From assembly GCF_018860965.1 (NCBI RefSeq), contig NZ_JAHKQF010000015.1, positions 372,001 to 436,000 on the forward strand: a DNA stretch of 64,000 bases, in the 5' to 3' direction. Position 1 is the first letter of the stretch; every line of letters begins with the position of its first letter. Positions 9,142 to 17,980 of the stretch are shown here, one piece after another. The translations under genes and the position numbers were made by a program. Under the pieces are notes generated by a model, which saw only the letters and a program-made list of their open reading frames with translations, was not told where the DNA came from and did not search any database. This DNA comes from Alteromonas sp. C1M14. GTDB taxonomy: Bacteria; Pseudomonadota; Gammaproteobacteria; Enterobacterales; Alteromonadaceae.

Positions 9142-9170
9142 TTGCTAACCCCTTAATTTTCTCATACTAT
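9142..9170 (+). promoter_or_regulatory. Sigma-70 type promoter of the HTH-mrr genes
   Basis: TTGCTA and TACTAT are separated by exactly 17 bp and lie just upstream of the ATG at 9198. This also argues against an upstream TTG start at 9132, which would precede the promoter. Confidence 0.5.
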
Positions 9171-9197
9171 CAATTTGTTCACATACAGAGATTAACC

Positions 9198-9371
9198 ATG
9201 GCCGATGATATTTTGATCATTCAAGAGGTCGCCACCTATCTAAAGCTAAATAAAAAGACTGCATATCGACTTGTAAGTGAAGTTAAATTGCCTGCTTTTA
9301 AGGGAGGTGGAAGTTGGTGCTTTAAGCGTGTAGATTTGGAAAAGTCGATTGAAGAACAAAAACAAAAATAA
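9198..9371 (+). CDS. Small excisionase-type helix-turn-helix protein
   Basis: A 57-residue protein made of one HTH_17 (excisionase/MerR-like) domain: IQEVATYLKLNKKTAYRLV forms the two helices, LPAFKGGGSWCFKRVDLEKS the wing. Proteins of this kind are often the first gene of type I or Mrr-type restriction operons, where they may regulate the operon, and they also occur as excisionases. The gene is nine bases ahead of the endonuclease gene, so the two are clearly co-transcribed. No integrase is nearby, which favours a regulatory role. Confidence 0.7.
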   Translation: MADDILIIQEVATYLKLNKKTAYRLVSEVKLPAFKGGGSWCFKRVDLEKSIEEQKQK

Positions 9372-9380
9372 GGCCGTTAT

Positions 9381-10295
9381 ATGATCCTTAGTTATCAAGA
9401 ATTCATGCGCCCCTTTCTCGAAATTGCTCATCAAGCTAATGGCAAAGAAGTTAGGTTACGCGATGTGATAAATCAATTAGCTGGTAAGTTCTGTCTATCC
9501 GAGGCTGAACGTGAAGAGAAATTACCAAGCGGCAAACAATCCATTCTTGATAACCGTGTTGGCTGGGCTAAAACCTACCTTACAAAAGCAGGTTTGCTTG
9601 AAACCACACGACGCACGCATTTTTTAAACACTGCTCGCGGAATTTCAGCTCTGCAAGATCCTAACACTAGAATTAACAATGAGTACCTTAAGCAATTCGA
9701 TGAATCTGTCTCATTTAAGCAAAAGACAAATGAATTAGATACGCCTAGCGTTGAGTCAGAATCAGACAAAGACATCTCATCCGATGAAGCACTACGTTCA
9801 GCGTATAAGAGAATTAACGATGCCTTGGCGCAAGATATTCTCGATAGTACCCGTAAAGTCACCCTTGCCTTTTTTGAGGACTTGCTCATAGAGCTACTCA
9901 TCGCCATGGGCTATGGCGGTACAGGCGAAGGTGCTGCCCATGCGTTAGGTAAAACGGGAGACAGTGGTGTAGATGGTGTTATAGACCAAGATCCATTAGG
10001 TGTTGATCAAATTTATATCCAAGCCAAACGTTATGCCGAAGGCAATAATGTAAGTGCTGGTGACATCCGAGACTTTTTTGGAGCGCTAAATCTCAAAAAA
10101 GCGCAAAAAGGTATATTTATTACCACCTCAGATTTCACTTCATCAGCCATCGAAACCGCTCAAATTTTAGGTACTCGTATTGTACTTATCAACGGCACTG
10201 GATTAGCCAAGCTTATGCTGCGATACAACATCGGCAGCCGAGACGAACAGGTATTGAACCTGAAAAAAATAGACGAAGAATTTTTTGAAATATAA
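9381..10295 (+). CDS. mrr: Mrr-family (type IV) restriction endonuclease
   Basis: A 304-residue protein with an N-terminal winged-helix Mrr_N region (about residues 1-95: SYQEFMRPFLEIAHQ, AKTYLTKAGLLE) and a C-terminal Mrr catalytic domain (about 165-300). The catalytic block is the PD-(D/E)XK fold in its Mrr form: an acidic residue in FFEDLLIELL, GDSGVDGVID carrying the metal-binding Asp, and QIYIQAKRY giving the QxK variant. Mrr enzymes cut foreign methylated DNA, or act beside a methylase as a host-linked restriction component. It is co-transcribed with the HTH gene. A truncated hsdM start follows directly, so this gene once headed a longer type I-like locus. Confidence 0.85.
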   Translation: MILSYQEFMRPFLEIAHQANGKEVRLRDVINQLAGKFCLSEAEREEKLPSGKQSILDNRVGWAKTYLTKAGLLETTRRTHFLNTARGISALQDPNTRINNEYLKQFDESVSFKQKTNELDTPSVESESDKDISSDEALRSAYKRINDALAQDILDSTRKVTLAFFEDLLIELLIAMGYGGTGEGAAHALGKTGDSGVDGVIDQDPLGVDQIYIQAKRYAEGNNVSAGDIRDFFGALNLKKAQKGIFITTSDFTSSAIETAQILGTRIVLINGTGLAKLMLRYNIGSRDEQVLNLKKIDEEFFEI

Positions 10296-10303
10296 TTTTA
10301 AAA

Positions 10304-10423
10304 ATAAGTAACGGATTAGAAGTAAAAAATATAGGACAGCAATTTTTAAAAGAGCTTGATCAAAAGCTATGGGCTGCCGCAGATAAATTACGTAATAACC
10401 TCTATGCGACCAAAATAACTTGA
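10304..10423 (+). pseudogene. hsdM: Remnant of type I methyltransferase subunit gene, 5' end only
   Basis: In one frame this stretch reads ISNGLEVKNIGQQFLKEL then DQKLWAAADKLRNN and stops at TGA (10421). LKELDxKLWAAADKLRNN is the typical N-terminus of type I HsdM proteins, which continues with DAAEYKH. Here the similarity ends at LRNNL and the remaining some 450 codons are missing. The codon expected for the start Met is ATA, apparently a decayed ATG. It begins eight bases behind the mrr stop, as expected for an HTH-mrr-hsdMSR operon whose distal part was lost. Confidence 0.75.
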
Positions 10424-10447
10424 CCACTATAGACAGCTGATAAATAT

Positions 10448-10468
10448 CACAGAAACCATTGTTCTGTG
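10448..10468. promoter_or_regulatory. CACAGAA/TTCTGTG dyad ahead of the defence operon
   Basis: Perfect 7-base arms flank a 7-base centre about 58 bp before the ATPase start. A TTGATA element follows at 10476. The position suits an operator for the operon, but no cognate regulator is evident apart from the small HTH protein upstream. Confidence 0.35.
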
Positions 10469-10525
10469 GTAACAATTGATACATAAAAAATACTGATCAA
10501 TACGTGCAAATAAATGGATTAGATA

Positions 10526-12025
10526 ATGCGATATGAAAACTTGAGTCCGTCACCATCTTCACTGATAGAGTCTCTTCGAGATATTGGTTACTCTATGGAG
10601 ACAGCCTTAGCAGATGTAATCGACAACTCAATCACTGCCAAAGCAAAGAAAATAAATATCGATTTTTCATGGAACGATGGTTTACCTTGGCTCGCCATTC
10701 AAGATGATGGTTGTGGCATGTCCTACGAAACCTTGCTTTTAGCCATGAAGTTAGGAAGTTTTAATCCTCTTGATGAACGTAAAGCGCATGATTTGGGCCG
10801 ATTTGGCCTAGGATTGAAAACGGCGACATTCTCACAGTGCAGAAAGCTTACGGTCATATCTAAAAAACAAGGCACTGTCCGCGCTATGGAATGGGATTTG
10901 GATGTAATAAAGGATAATCCAGAACAAGGTTGGCGGGTAAGCATACTTGAAGAGTCAGATCTTGAACTAATTAAAGAGATTCCAAATTTAATTACAGCTC
11001 TTAACGAACAGGAAAGCGGAACTATTGTGCTGTGGAGGAAGTTAGACCGTTTGGACGACTTTGACTCCTTAAAAGTAAGAGAAAAGAAATTAAATGAATT
11101 AATTGACCATTCAAGAAATCATTTAGAGTTGATTTTTCATAGGTTCTTGGCTGCTGGGCCGGGTAAACAATCTTTAAAAATTTCAATTAATAGCGATCCT
11201 TTGATTGCGAAAGATCCATTCAATATTTCCAGCAATGCAACTATTGAACTTCCTTCTCAAATTATTCAGGTTGATTCTAAAAAGATTCAAGTTCAACCGT
11301 ATGTGTTACCTCACTACACAAAAGTATCTGCTGAAGAATATGAAAAATATGCAGGAGACGGTGGCTACCTGCATAATCAGGGCTTTTACGTATACAGGAA
11401 TAAACGCCTAATAATAAAAAGCACTTGGTTTAGGCTTATGCCGAAAGAAGAGCTTACTAAACTTATAAGAGTTCGCGTAGATATTCCAAACTCTTTAGAT
11501 CATATTTGGAAAATAGATGTTAAAAAATCAAATGCAAGCCCTCCAGAAGCAGTAAAACGAGGGTTAAAGCAAATAATTTCTGAAGTAGAATATTCTGGGA
11601 AGCGAGTATTCAAGCAAAAAGGGTATAAATTAGAGTCCCAGATTCTCGAACCCTTTTGGCATCGCACGTTTAGTTCTGGCAAAGTCAGTTATCTCATTAA
11701 CAGGAAACATCCGATGATAATGTCGATAACAAACCAACTAGATACTCAGTCCAACACTAGCCTCTCAGCTATTCTAAAATCGATAGAAGCATCATTTCCC
11801 TCTGATTTGTATTTTAACGATTTTGCGAACTCCCCTGAAAGCATCGACAAGCCAGTGGTTGACGAAGATGAACTAAAAGGAATCATTAATATGTTCTATC
11901 CACTATTTAAGGCTGAAAATTTAGACAAAGATAAAATAATTTCAAAGCTTTTACAAATAGAACCAATGGCATCAAATCAAAAGGCCACCGCTAAAATAAT
12001 AGAACAAATGGAAGTTGAACTATGA
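10526..12025 (+). CDS. GHKL-family ATPase, MutL/MORC-like, of a restriction system
   Basis: A 499-residue protein with an N-terminal GHKL (Hsp90/MutL/MORC) ATPase. Visible motifs are the N-box ALADVIDNSITA (about residues 28-39), the G1 box QDDGCGM (57-63) and the G2 box DLGRFGLGLKTATFS (89-103). An S5-like transducer region follows (GTIVLWRKLDRL) and a C-terminal half without a recognised domain. MutL/MORC-like ATPases of this type occur in predicted restriction-modification operons with Z1 helicases, nucleases and DNA methylases (described by Iyer, Abhiman and Aravind). It probably acts as an ATP-driven clamp on DNA that coordinates the nuclease. Its stop overlaps the next start in an ATGA, so it is the first gene of a tightly coupled four-gene operon. 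Confidence 0.85.
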   Translation: MRYENLSPSPSSLIESLRDIGYSMETALADVIDNSITAKAKKINIDFSWNDGLPWLAIQDDGCGMSYETLLLAMKLGSFNPLDERKAHDLGRFGLGLKTATFSQCRKLTVISKKQGTVRAMEWDLDVIKDNPEQGWRVSILEESDLELIKEIPNLITALNEQESGTIVLWRKLDRLDDFDSLKVREKKLNELIDHSRNHLELIFHRFLAAGPGKQSLKISINSDPLIAKDPFNISSNATIELPSQIIQVDSKKIQVQPYVLPHYTKVSAEEYEKYAGDGGYLHNQGFYVYRNKRLIIKSTWFRLMPKEELTKLIRVRVDIPNSLDHIWKIDVKKSNASPPEAVKRGLKQIISEVEYSGKRVFKQKGYKLESQILEPFWHRTFSSGKVSYLINRKHPMIMSITNQLDTQSNTSLSAILKSIEASFPSDLYFNDFANSPESIDKPVVDEDELKGIINMFYPLFKAENLDKDKIISKLLQIEPMASNQKATAKIIEQMEVEL

Positions 12026-14700
12026 CTGATATATCGAAGTTAAATCAAATAGAAGACTTAACTGAAAAGTTTTTAATCGTTCAGTTAGGTGAAAGAAACC
12101 TTGAAAATATCACTCGTGAGCAAATTTTTGCTGCTGTTAAAATGATGGCACAGAATCTAAGTGTTACTAATACAGAAGAATTGAATTTCATTACATCAAA
12201 ACTGGAGGAGCGGTTTGATATAAGCATGGAGCTAGGTGTTGCGTTCGAAGCTGAAGACTACACCCCTTGGTTGGAAGAGCATAGGGGTGATATATCTTGG
12301 TTTTTTTGGGAGAGGTACAAACGACATCTCACAAACTCAGGGTTTCCCCCCAAGGTTATTACACAACTAGATCTTGTTACAGATAAAATATTGGACCATC
12401 TTGAATACCCTAAAAAAACTGGGGACTGGTCCCGTAAGGGTCTAGTGGTCGGGCATGTGCAATCTGGAAAAACAGCTAACTATACGGGAGTTATCAACAA
12501 AGCTGCTGATGCCGGTTACAAAGTAATAATCGTTCTAGCTGGCATCTTAAGTGCGCTACGGAGCCAAACTCAAGAAAGAATTGATGAAGGTTTTATTGGA
12601 GTAGATAGTTCAACACAATTAGATAATATACCTCTCAAAAAGAGGTTGGTTGGAGTAGGCGAATATTCTCACGAAAACGTTCCAGTTTCATTTACTACAA
12701 CTGTTCATGACTTTAAGAACACTATAGCTCAACAAATACGCTCTGGAATTGGTAACTTTAATCAACCTGTCGTTCTTGTAATTAAGAAAAATAAGTCAAT
12801 ACTCCAAAATCTCATTAATTGGTTGAATAACAATAATCTAGATTTAGGCCAATTCCCATTTTTACTGATCGATGATGAAGCAGACCATGCCTCAATAAAT
12901 ACCAACAAAGAAGATAAAGATGCTACCGCAATAAATAGTAAAATAAGAGAGTTATTAAAACTGTTCCGCCAGAATATGTATCTTGGATACACAGCAACAC
13001 CCTTTGCAAATATATTTATAGATCCTGATAGCAATGATAAGATGATTGGGGATGAGCTATTTCCACGAGACTTCATTATAAGCTTAGATGCCCCAACTAA
13101 TTACGTTGGCTCAAAAAGAATATTCAGTTCAGACTCAGATTTGGATATGGTTAGGGAGATTAACGACTTTGAAGATTTGATTCCCGCATCTCATAAAAAA
13201 GACGAATATCCCATAGCCCTACCACGTTCTCTAGAGGAAGCGATACGAATATTTATATTAGTACGAGCAATTAGAATATTAAGGAATCAGGAAACTAAGA
13301 ATAACTCTATGCTAATCAATGTGAGTCGTTTCACAGACATTCAAAGTCATGTTAAATTGCAGGTTCATGAATACGTCAATGAAATGCGTACAAGCATCAT
13401 AAACAATTATGCTTTAGATACTCACCGCGCACTCAAAAACAACTTTATAAAAGATTTAAAAAAATCTTTTGACAAAGAGTTCACAAGTGTTGAATTCTCT
13501 TGGGAGCTTATTCAAAAAAATCTAAAAAAAGCTGTATCTCCAGTCAAAACAATTGAGGTGAATGCATCAAAAAGCTCTGAACCGCTAGACTATAGTAAAG
13601 AAAGGTATCCCAATGGAAGGAGTATTATCGCTGTAGGAGGATTAAGTTTATCAAGAGGGCTTACACTTGAGGGACTAACCGTCAGTTACTTCATTAGAAA
13701 TACTCAAATGTATGACACCTTAATGCAGATGGGACGATGGTTTGGGTATCGTGATGGTTATGAAGATTTATGCAGACTTTATATGCCAAGTGACGCGATA
13801 TCTTGGTATCAGCACATATCGGATGTAACCGAAGAGTTAAGAGATGAATTTAAAAGAATGGAGAATGCAAAATTGACGCCGGAAGAATTCGGTTTATGTG
13901 TTAGGAGCCATCCTGAATCACTTATAGTCACTGCAAGGAACAAAATGCGGTCAGGCACCAATGTTTTGCGTCAAATAAGCCTTCATGGAAGACATATTGA
14001 AACGACTGTTCTTGCGACATCAGAAGTAGCAATAGAGAATAATTTAACATCTCTTCTTACACTAGCTAAAAGTTTACTGGCTAACTATCAACTAGAACCA
14101 TCATCAAATAGTAATTACTTGTTCAACCATATACCTGATAGCTATATCAAGCGTTTTATCCAGAGTTTTTCGAATCACCCCGGTTCAAATTTGACAGAAC
14201 ATAAACCGATAATAGATTTCATCAGTAAGCTCAATACAACTTGGAATGTGCAATTTATCAGCAATTCGAAACCTCATGATGAGAAAAAAATACTAATTCT
14301 CGCAGACATGATGAAAATTGCTCCAGTGCTAAGGACAGTAGTCAAATATACAAATAACTCTATAACATCTAATAAAAGACGGTTTAGTTCTCCGTCTTGG
14401 GAGAGAGCAGGAATCGAACCAGTAATCCTCAAAAATCTTCAGAGCACGGAATCGCTTAGTGGCAAAAATCTCAGAAAAGTTAGAGAGCGACCATTACTTT
14501 CACTTTACTTAATAGACTGCGTCACAAATGATGATGAGAGGGTATTCAAAAACGATTCTGCCGTAGCGTGGAGTATTAGTTTTCCCGGGGAAACTGGAAC
14601 TGGCAAGCCAGAGGATTTGGTTGAGTATGTTGTTAACACTACATGGTGGAATCAGGAGTTTGGAACTCTGTTAGATGAAGAGGAACCAATCGATGAATAA
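12022..14700 (+). CDS. Z1-domain superfamily II helicase-like ATPase
   Basis: An 892-residue protein with a Z1 domain. The Walker A motif GHVQSGKTANYTG lies at about 141-153 (the Q before SGKT is typical of Z1), the DEAD-like Walker B LLIDDEADHASIN at about 279-291, a GYTATPFANIF segment (helicase motif III-like) at about 313, and QMGRWFGYRDGYEDL (motif VI-like, with the arginine finger) at about 568. Z1 proteins are ATP-dependent DNA translocases or remodellers found in restriction and phage-defence operons. The gene overlaps the ATPase gene by four bases and the nuclease gene by eight, implying fixed stoichiometry. In restriction-system terms it would be the motor subunit. Confidence 0.88.
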   Translation: MTDISKLNQIEDLTEKFLIVQLGERNLENITREQIFAAVKMMAQNLSVTNTEELNFITSKLEERFDISMELGVAFEAEDYTPWLEEHRGDISWFFWERYKRHLTNSGFPPKVITQLDLVTDKILDHLEYPKKTGDWSRKGLVVGHVQSGKTANYTGVINKAADAGYKVIIVLAGILSALRSQTQERIDEGFIGVDSSTQLDNIPLKKRLVGVGEYSHENVPVSFTTTVHDFKNTIAQQIRSGIGNFNQPVVLVIKKNKSILQNLINWLNNNNLDLGQFPFLLIDDEADHASINTNKEDKDATAINSKIRELLKLFRQNMYLGYTATPFANIFIDPDSNDKMIGDELFPRDFIISLDAPTNYVGSKRIFSSDSDLDMVREINDFEDLIPASHKKDEYPIALPRSLEEAIRIFILVRAIRILRNQETKNNSMLINVSRFTDIQSHVKLQVHEYVNEMRTSIINNYALDTHRALKNNFIKDLKKSFDKEFTSVEFSWELIQKNLKKAVSPVKTIEVNASKSSEPLDYSKERYPNGRSIIAVGGLSLSRGLTLEGLTVSYFIRNTQMYDTLMQMGRWFGYRDGYEDLCRLYMPSDAISWYQHISDVTEELRDEFKRMENAKLTPEEFGLCVRSHPESLIVTARNKMRSGTNVLRQISLHGRHIETTVLATSEVAIENNLTSLLTLAKSLLANYQLEPSSNSNYLFNHIPDSYIKRFIQSFSNHPGSNLTEHKPIIDFISKLNTTWNVQFISNSKPHDEKKILILADMMKIAPVLRTVVKYTNNSITSNKRRFSSPSWERAGIEPVILKNLQSTESLSGKNLRKVRERPLLSLYLIDCVTNDDERVFKNDSAVAWSISFPGETGTGKPEDLVEYVVNTTWWNQEFGTLLDEEEPIDE

Positions 14701-15646
14701 CCCGTGGGAACATATTAAAACACCCAAATCAGATCTATCAGCTCGTCGCATTGATCACAAACACCCTTTAGATATTTACTGGGCGAAAGACAGAGCGGGT
14801 AAATACCTTTTTGTTTGCAAATTAACTGACAAATGCAAACTCCCCCCAAAGTTTCCAGCGCTATTTGGAATTGAAGTTACTTCAATTCCTGATAATAAAC
14901 AGTTAGTTCTGACGTTAAAAAAATCGAGTGACTGGGAATTATTTTTCTCACTATGTAATGACATAATTTCCGCGACAAGAGCGCTTGAGCCGTCAGCAAT
15001 TGTCTCGGTTATATTTCGTAGAATTGAACGGTGGCGCGAGTTCTTAAAGCAGGACAGAGAAAAGCTCCTAAGCGAAAGAAAAATCAAAGGATTAATTGGA
15101 GAGTTAATATATCTACAAGATTTCGTTTCACCGAAATTCGGCATTGCCAAAGCTATTGAATTTTGGACTGGACCAGAAGGCAGTACACAAGATTTCAGCA
15201 TTAATAACACAGCAATTGAAGTGAAGTGCCAAGACGGAACTTCTTCACCAAAGGTAAGGATTTCTTCTCCTCAGCAACTTTGCGGTCAACTGGGTAGGCT
15301 ATTTCTATTTGTCGTTACTTTAGGAAGGACCGAACCAGAAGCATCTAATGCTATCACTTTGCCCTTTTTAATTTCAAAAATTCAGCAAAAATTAATCACC
15401 GCCGGCTACACACAACAATTAGAAAGACTTCAAGATATATTGCTTGAAATAGGATACACCTACAGTGATGAGTATTTCTCGTACTGCTACATTGTTTCAT
15501 CTAAAAAGTTTTATGAGGTAAAGGACGGTTTTCCCCGACTGAATCTTTCTGATATTCCTAGTGGCTTATCCAATATAACGTTTGATCTTGAGTTAATAGC
15601 TTGCGAACCTTTTTTAACGGATGAATCATGGATGGAAGACATATGA
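14693..15646 (+). CDS. PD-(D/E)XK nuclease-like protein (DUF4420 type)
   Basis: This protein of 317 residues belongs to the PD-(D/E)XK motif family that accompanies Z1 genes. The likely catalytic residues are Glu in LIGELIYLQ (about 137), Asp in STQDFSI (about 167) and the ExK pair in AIEVKCQ (about 175-177), which is the usual order E-D-ExK. An alternative ATG lies 18 bases upstream, but the start MNNPWEHI has GAGGA eight bases before it. It overlaps the Z1 gene by eight bases and the AIPR gene by four. It is probably the DNA-cleaving subunit of the system; cleavage specificity cannot be predicted. Confidence 0.8.
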   Translation: MNNPWEHIKTPKSDLSARRIDHKHPLDIYWAKDRAGKYLFVCKLTDKCKLPPKFPALFGIEVTSIPDNKQLVLTLKKSSDWELFFSLCNDIISATRALEPSAIVSVIFRRIERWREFLKQDREKLLSERKIKGLIGELIYLQDFVSPKFGIAKAIEFWTGPEGSTQDFSINNTAIEVKCQDGTSSPKVRISSPQQLCGQLGRLFLFVVTLGRTEPEASNAITLPFLISKIQQKLITAGYTQQLERLQDILLEIGYTYSDEYFSYCYIVSSKKFYEVKDGFPRLNLSDIPSGLSNITFDLELIACEPFLTDESWMEDI

Positions 15647-17685
15647 GCCTCAGTAACTTTTACACGAAATTTATGCAAGATATCTACAGCGAAGCGGAAG
15701 TAGACAGCAAATTCAATGAGCCTGTCTTCGTAGAAAAAATTTGTGACTATTTGGTTGAACAGGCTGTCATAGAGAACTATTCAGTTTGTAGCTATAAAAA
15801 AGAAACATTAGGTTTAAAAGTAGATGCTTGGCATCATAACAATGATAATGGAACACTAACTCTTATAGTTTCACATTATGGTGATCAATTAGAGAGGTTA
15901 ACTACCTCTTTAGCTTTACAAATTTCCAAGAGGCCCGTTCGCTTTTTCGAGCGTTGCTTAGATATCTCATTTATGGAGTCGATGGAAGAAAGTGATCTAG
16001 TCTATCCTCTCGTGAGAAATATTTCTCTGAAGTCTTCGACAATATCTGGTGTCAAAGTAATAATCATTACTAACACTGAAATTAGTAAATCGATTAAGAG
16101 CATACCTGCGACTCAAGTAAGCGAACTAAATGTAGCGTTCGATATTTGGGACATCGAAAGAATCTACCGGCTCGATTCCTCTAACTTAGGAAAGGAAGCA
16201 ATAGAGATAGATTTTGCTAATGAATTCGGAAAATGTCTACCTTGCTTAAAAGCATTCTCTGAATCTGACAAATTTCAATCATATTTGTTGGCTTTACCGG
16301 GTGACCTGTTATCAAAATTGTACGACAAGTACACTGAGAGGCTTTTGGAGCAAAACGTTAGAACCTTTTTGCAATTTAAAGGGAAAGTTAATAAGGGAAT
16401 GAGAAACACTATCATTAATGAGCCAAATATGTTTTTTGCGTTCAATAATGGGCTAACCGCAACCGCAGAAGAAATAGAAACTATAGAAAAGAGCGGTATT
16501 TCATTAATTTCAAAACTAAAAAACCTACAAATAGTTAACGGTGGGCAGACCACAGCCGCAGTCTATAACACTTTGAAAAAAGAAAAGGCCGATTTATCCC
16601 AAGTTTTCATTCAAGTAAAACTTACCATAGTCCCGCCGGAAAACGTCGAAGATATTGTTCCAAAGATATCTGAGTATGCAAATACTCAAAACAAGGTCAA
16701 CGCCGCAGACTTCTTTTCAAATAGTCCGTTTCATTGGCGCTTTGAAGAATTATCAAGGAGAGTTTGGGCATCATCTATTGACGGCGGGCTTCAAGAAACA
16801 CATTGGTTCTACGAACGCGCTCGAGGCCAGTATATGACCGCAAAAACGAAACTCACGCCAGCTGAGCAGAAAAAATTTGAGAAAATTAACCCTAAGAACC
16901 AGATGATAACGAAGACAGACCTCGCAAAGTTCTATAACTCGTGGGATAAAGTACCATACATAGTAAGTTTGGGAGCCCAGAAAAACTTTGGTAAGTTTGC
17001 TGATTCGATGACCAGTCAATGGGAAAAAAGTGAAGCTCAATTTAACGAGATGTTTTTTAAAGAGTCTATTGCAAAAGCCATAATATTTAAAAATTTAGAC
17101 CGTAATATCATGAAGCAAGACTGGTATGGCGGTTATAAGGCTAATATAGTTACTTATACTATTGCGAAGTTCCGTGATTTAACAGATAGAGCTAATAAAC
17201 AGCTTGATCTAATCTCAGTATGGAGGCTGCAAAAGCTTCCGGAAGAGCTATTACGGAACTTATTGGAGATTGCTGAGGTCGTGAACGATGTAATAAAAAG
17301 CACACCAACTCATGTGACCAATATAGGTGAATGGTGTAAAAAGGAAGATTGTTGGAAAAATGTTGTTAAATCATCAGCTATATTGAACGGAGATGTTGAA
17401 CAATTCCTCATAGACCCTAATGAAGCAAAGGAACAAAGAAAAGATGCTGTAGCGATTCAGTCCATCGACAATGGTATTGAAGCTCAAAAATACGTTTTCG
17501 ACAAAAGCAGCATGTACTGGAAACAAATCATAGAGTGGAACAAGTCGTCATTTGCTCTAAGCCATAAAGAAAAGAGCATATTAGACATAGCTGCTTCCAT
17601 ACCGTCTAAAATTCCTACTGAGAAGCAATGCCTGTCCTTATTAGATATAGAAAAAAAGGCATTTGAAGAAGGGTTTTATATTTAA
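15643..17685 (+). CDS. AIPR-family (abortive infection phage resistance) protein
   Basis: A 680-residue protein of the AIPR family. The hallmark stretch is FAFNNGLTATAEEIE (about residues 265-279) followed by LQIVNGGQTTAAVYN (about 295-309), both strongly conserved in this family. The remainder is rich in charged and aromatic residues with no recognised catalytic domain. The start at 15643 was chosen because it forms an ATGA overlap with the nuclease gene and has GGAAG upstream; an in-frame ATG 15 bases earlier exists. AIPR proteins are repeatedly linked to phage defence and to Z1/GHKL operons, but their biochemical role is not established. This is the last gene of the operon. Confidence 0.82.
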   Translation: MSLSNFYTKFMQDIYSEAEVDSKFNEPVFVEKICDYLVEQAVIENYSVCSYKKETLGLKVDAWHHNNDNGTLTLIVSHYGDQLERLTTSLALQISKRPVRFFERCLDISFMESMEESDLVYPLVRNISLKSSTISGVKVIIITNTEISKSIKSIPATQVSELNVAFDIWDIERIYRLDSSNLGKEAIEIDFANEFGKCLPCLKAFSESDKFQSYLLALPGDLLSKLYDKYTERLLEQNVRTFLQFKGKVNKGMRNTIINEPNMFFAFNNGLTATAEEIETIEKSGISLISKLKNLQIVNGGQTTAAVYNTLKKEKADLSQVFIQVKLTIVPPENVEDIVPKISEYANTQNKVNAADFFSNSPFHWRFEELSRRVWASSIDGGLQETHWFYERARGQYMTAKTKLTPAEQKKFEKINPKNQMITKTDLAKFYNSWDKVPYIVSLGAQKNFGKFADSMTSQWEKSEAQFNEMFFKESIAKAIIFKNLDRNIMKQDWYGGYKANIVTYTIAKFRDLTDRANKQLDLISVWRLQKLPEELLRNLLEIAEVVNDVIKSTPTHVTNIGEWCKKEDCWKNVVKSSAILNGDVEQFLIDPNEAKEQRKDAVAIQSIDNGIEAQKYVFDKSSMYWKQIIEWNKSSFALSHKEKSILDIAASIPSKIPTEKQCLSLLDIEKKAFEEGFYI

Positions 17686-17725
17686 TTTCTATCCGCTCTA
17701 ATATTCTTATAAGATTTTCTAAGTT
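17686..17725 (+). repeat. Inverted repeat copy 1: relic of a methyltransferase 3' end
   Basis: This 40-base segment starts with the base after the AIPR stop and matches the reverse complement of 17941-17980 at 36 of 40 positions, 26 of them contiguous. In frame it reads FLSALIFL and a stop, against FLSDTIFL and a stop at the end of the cytosine methyltransferase. It therefore looks like the leftover 3' end of a methyltransferase gene that once ran in the same direction as the operon. Confidence 0.75.
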
Positions 17726-17870
17726 CTTGTGACTTGAAGTCTAAATATTGCTAATTTGAGTTGTGATAGTTAAAGCTTGGATTAACAACTATACTCAATT
17801 CAAGCTACTAAGAGTGAGCATCCGAACTTACAAATATTTATTTAGTTCTTAAAAAGACAAAATTTTCTTC

Positions 17871-17897
17871 TAGTGTCCATTTAAAAAGTGGACACTA
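17871..17897. repeat. Perfect TAGTGTCCA/TGGACACTA dyad
   Basis: Nine-base arms flank a nine-base AT-rich centre in the gap between the convergent AIPR and methyltransferase genes. No run of T follows on either strand, so it is not a standard terminator. It may be a protein-binding site or the scar of a mobile element. The rest of 17726-17940 shows no gene. Confidence 0.5.
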
Positions 17898-17940
17898 TCA
17901 ATTTGATGAAGAGTAGTTAATTTGCGATTATCAATATCTT

Positions 17941-17980
17941 AACTTAGAAAATCTTATAAGAATATTGTATCGGATAAAAA
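17941..17980 (-). repeat. Inverted repeat copy 2: end of the methyltransferase gene
   Basis: This copy covers the last codons and stop of the cytosine methyltransferase gene plus 13 bases beyond it. It is the partner of 17686-17725 on the opposite strand, 215 bp away. Confidence 0.75.

Noticed and set aside
14776-15210. 144-codon frame antisense to the PD-(D/E)XK gene
   Set aside because: It is opposite an intact conserved gene and lacks any recognised feature.
17871-17897. Insertion-sequence ends
   Set aside because: The dyad resembles abutted terminal repeats, but no transposase fragment or target duplication was found, so no mobile element is called.
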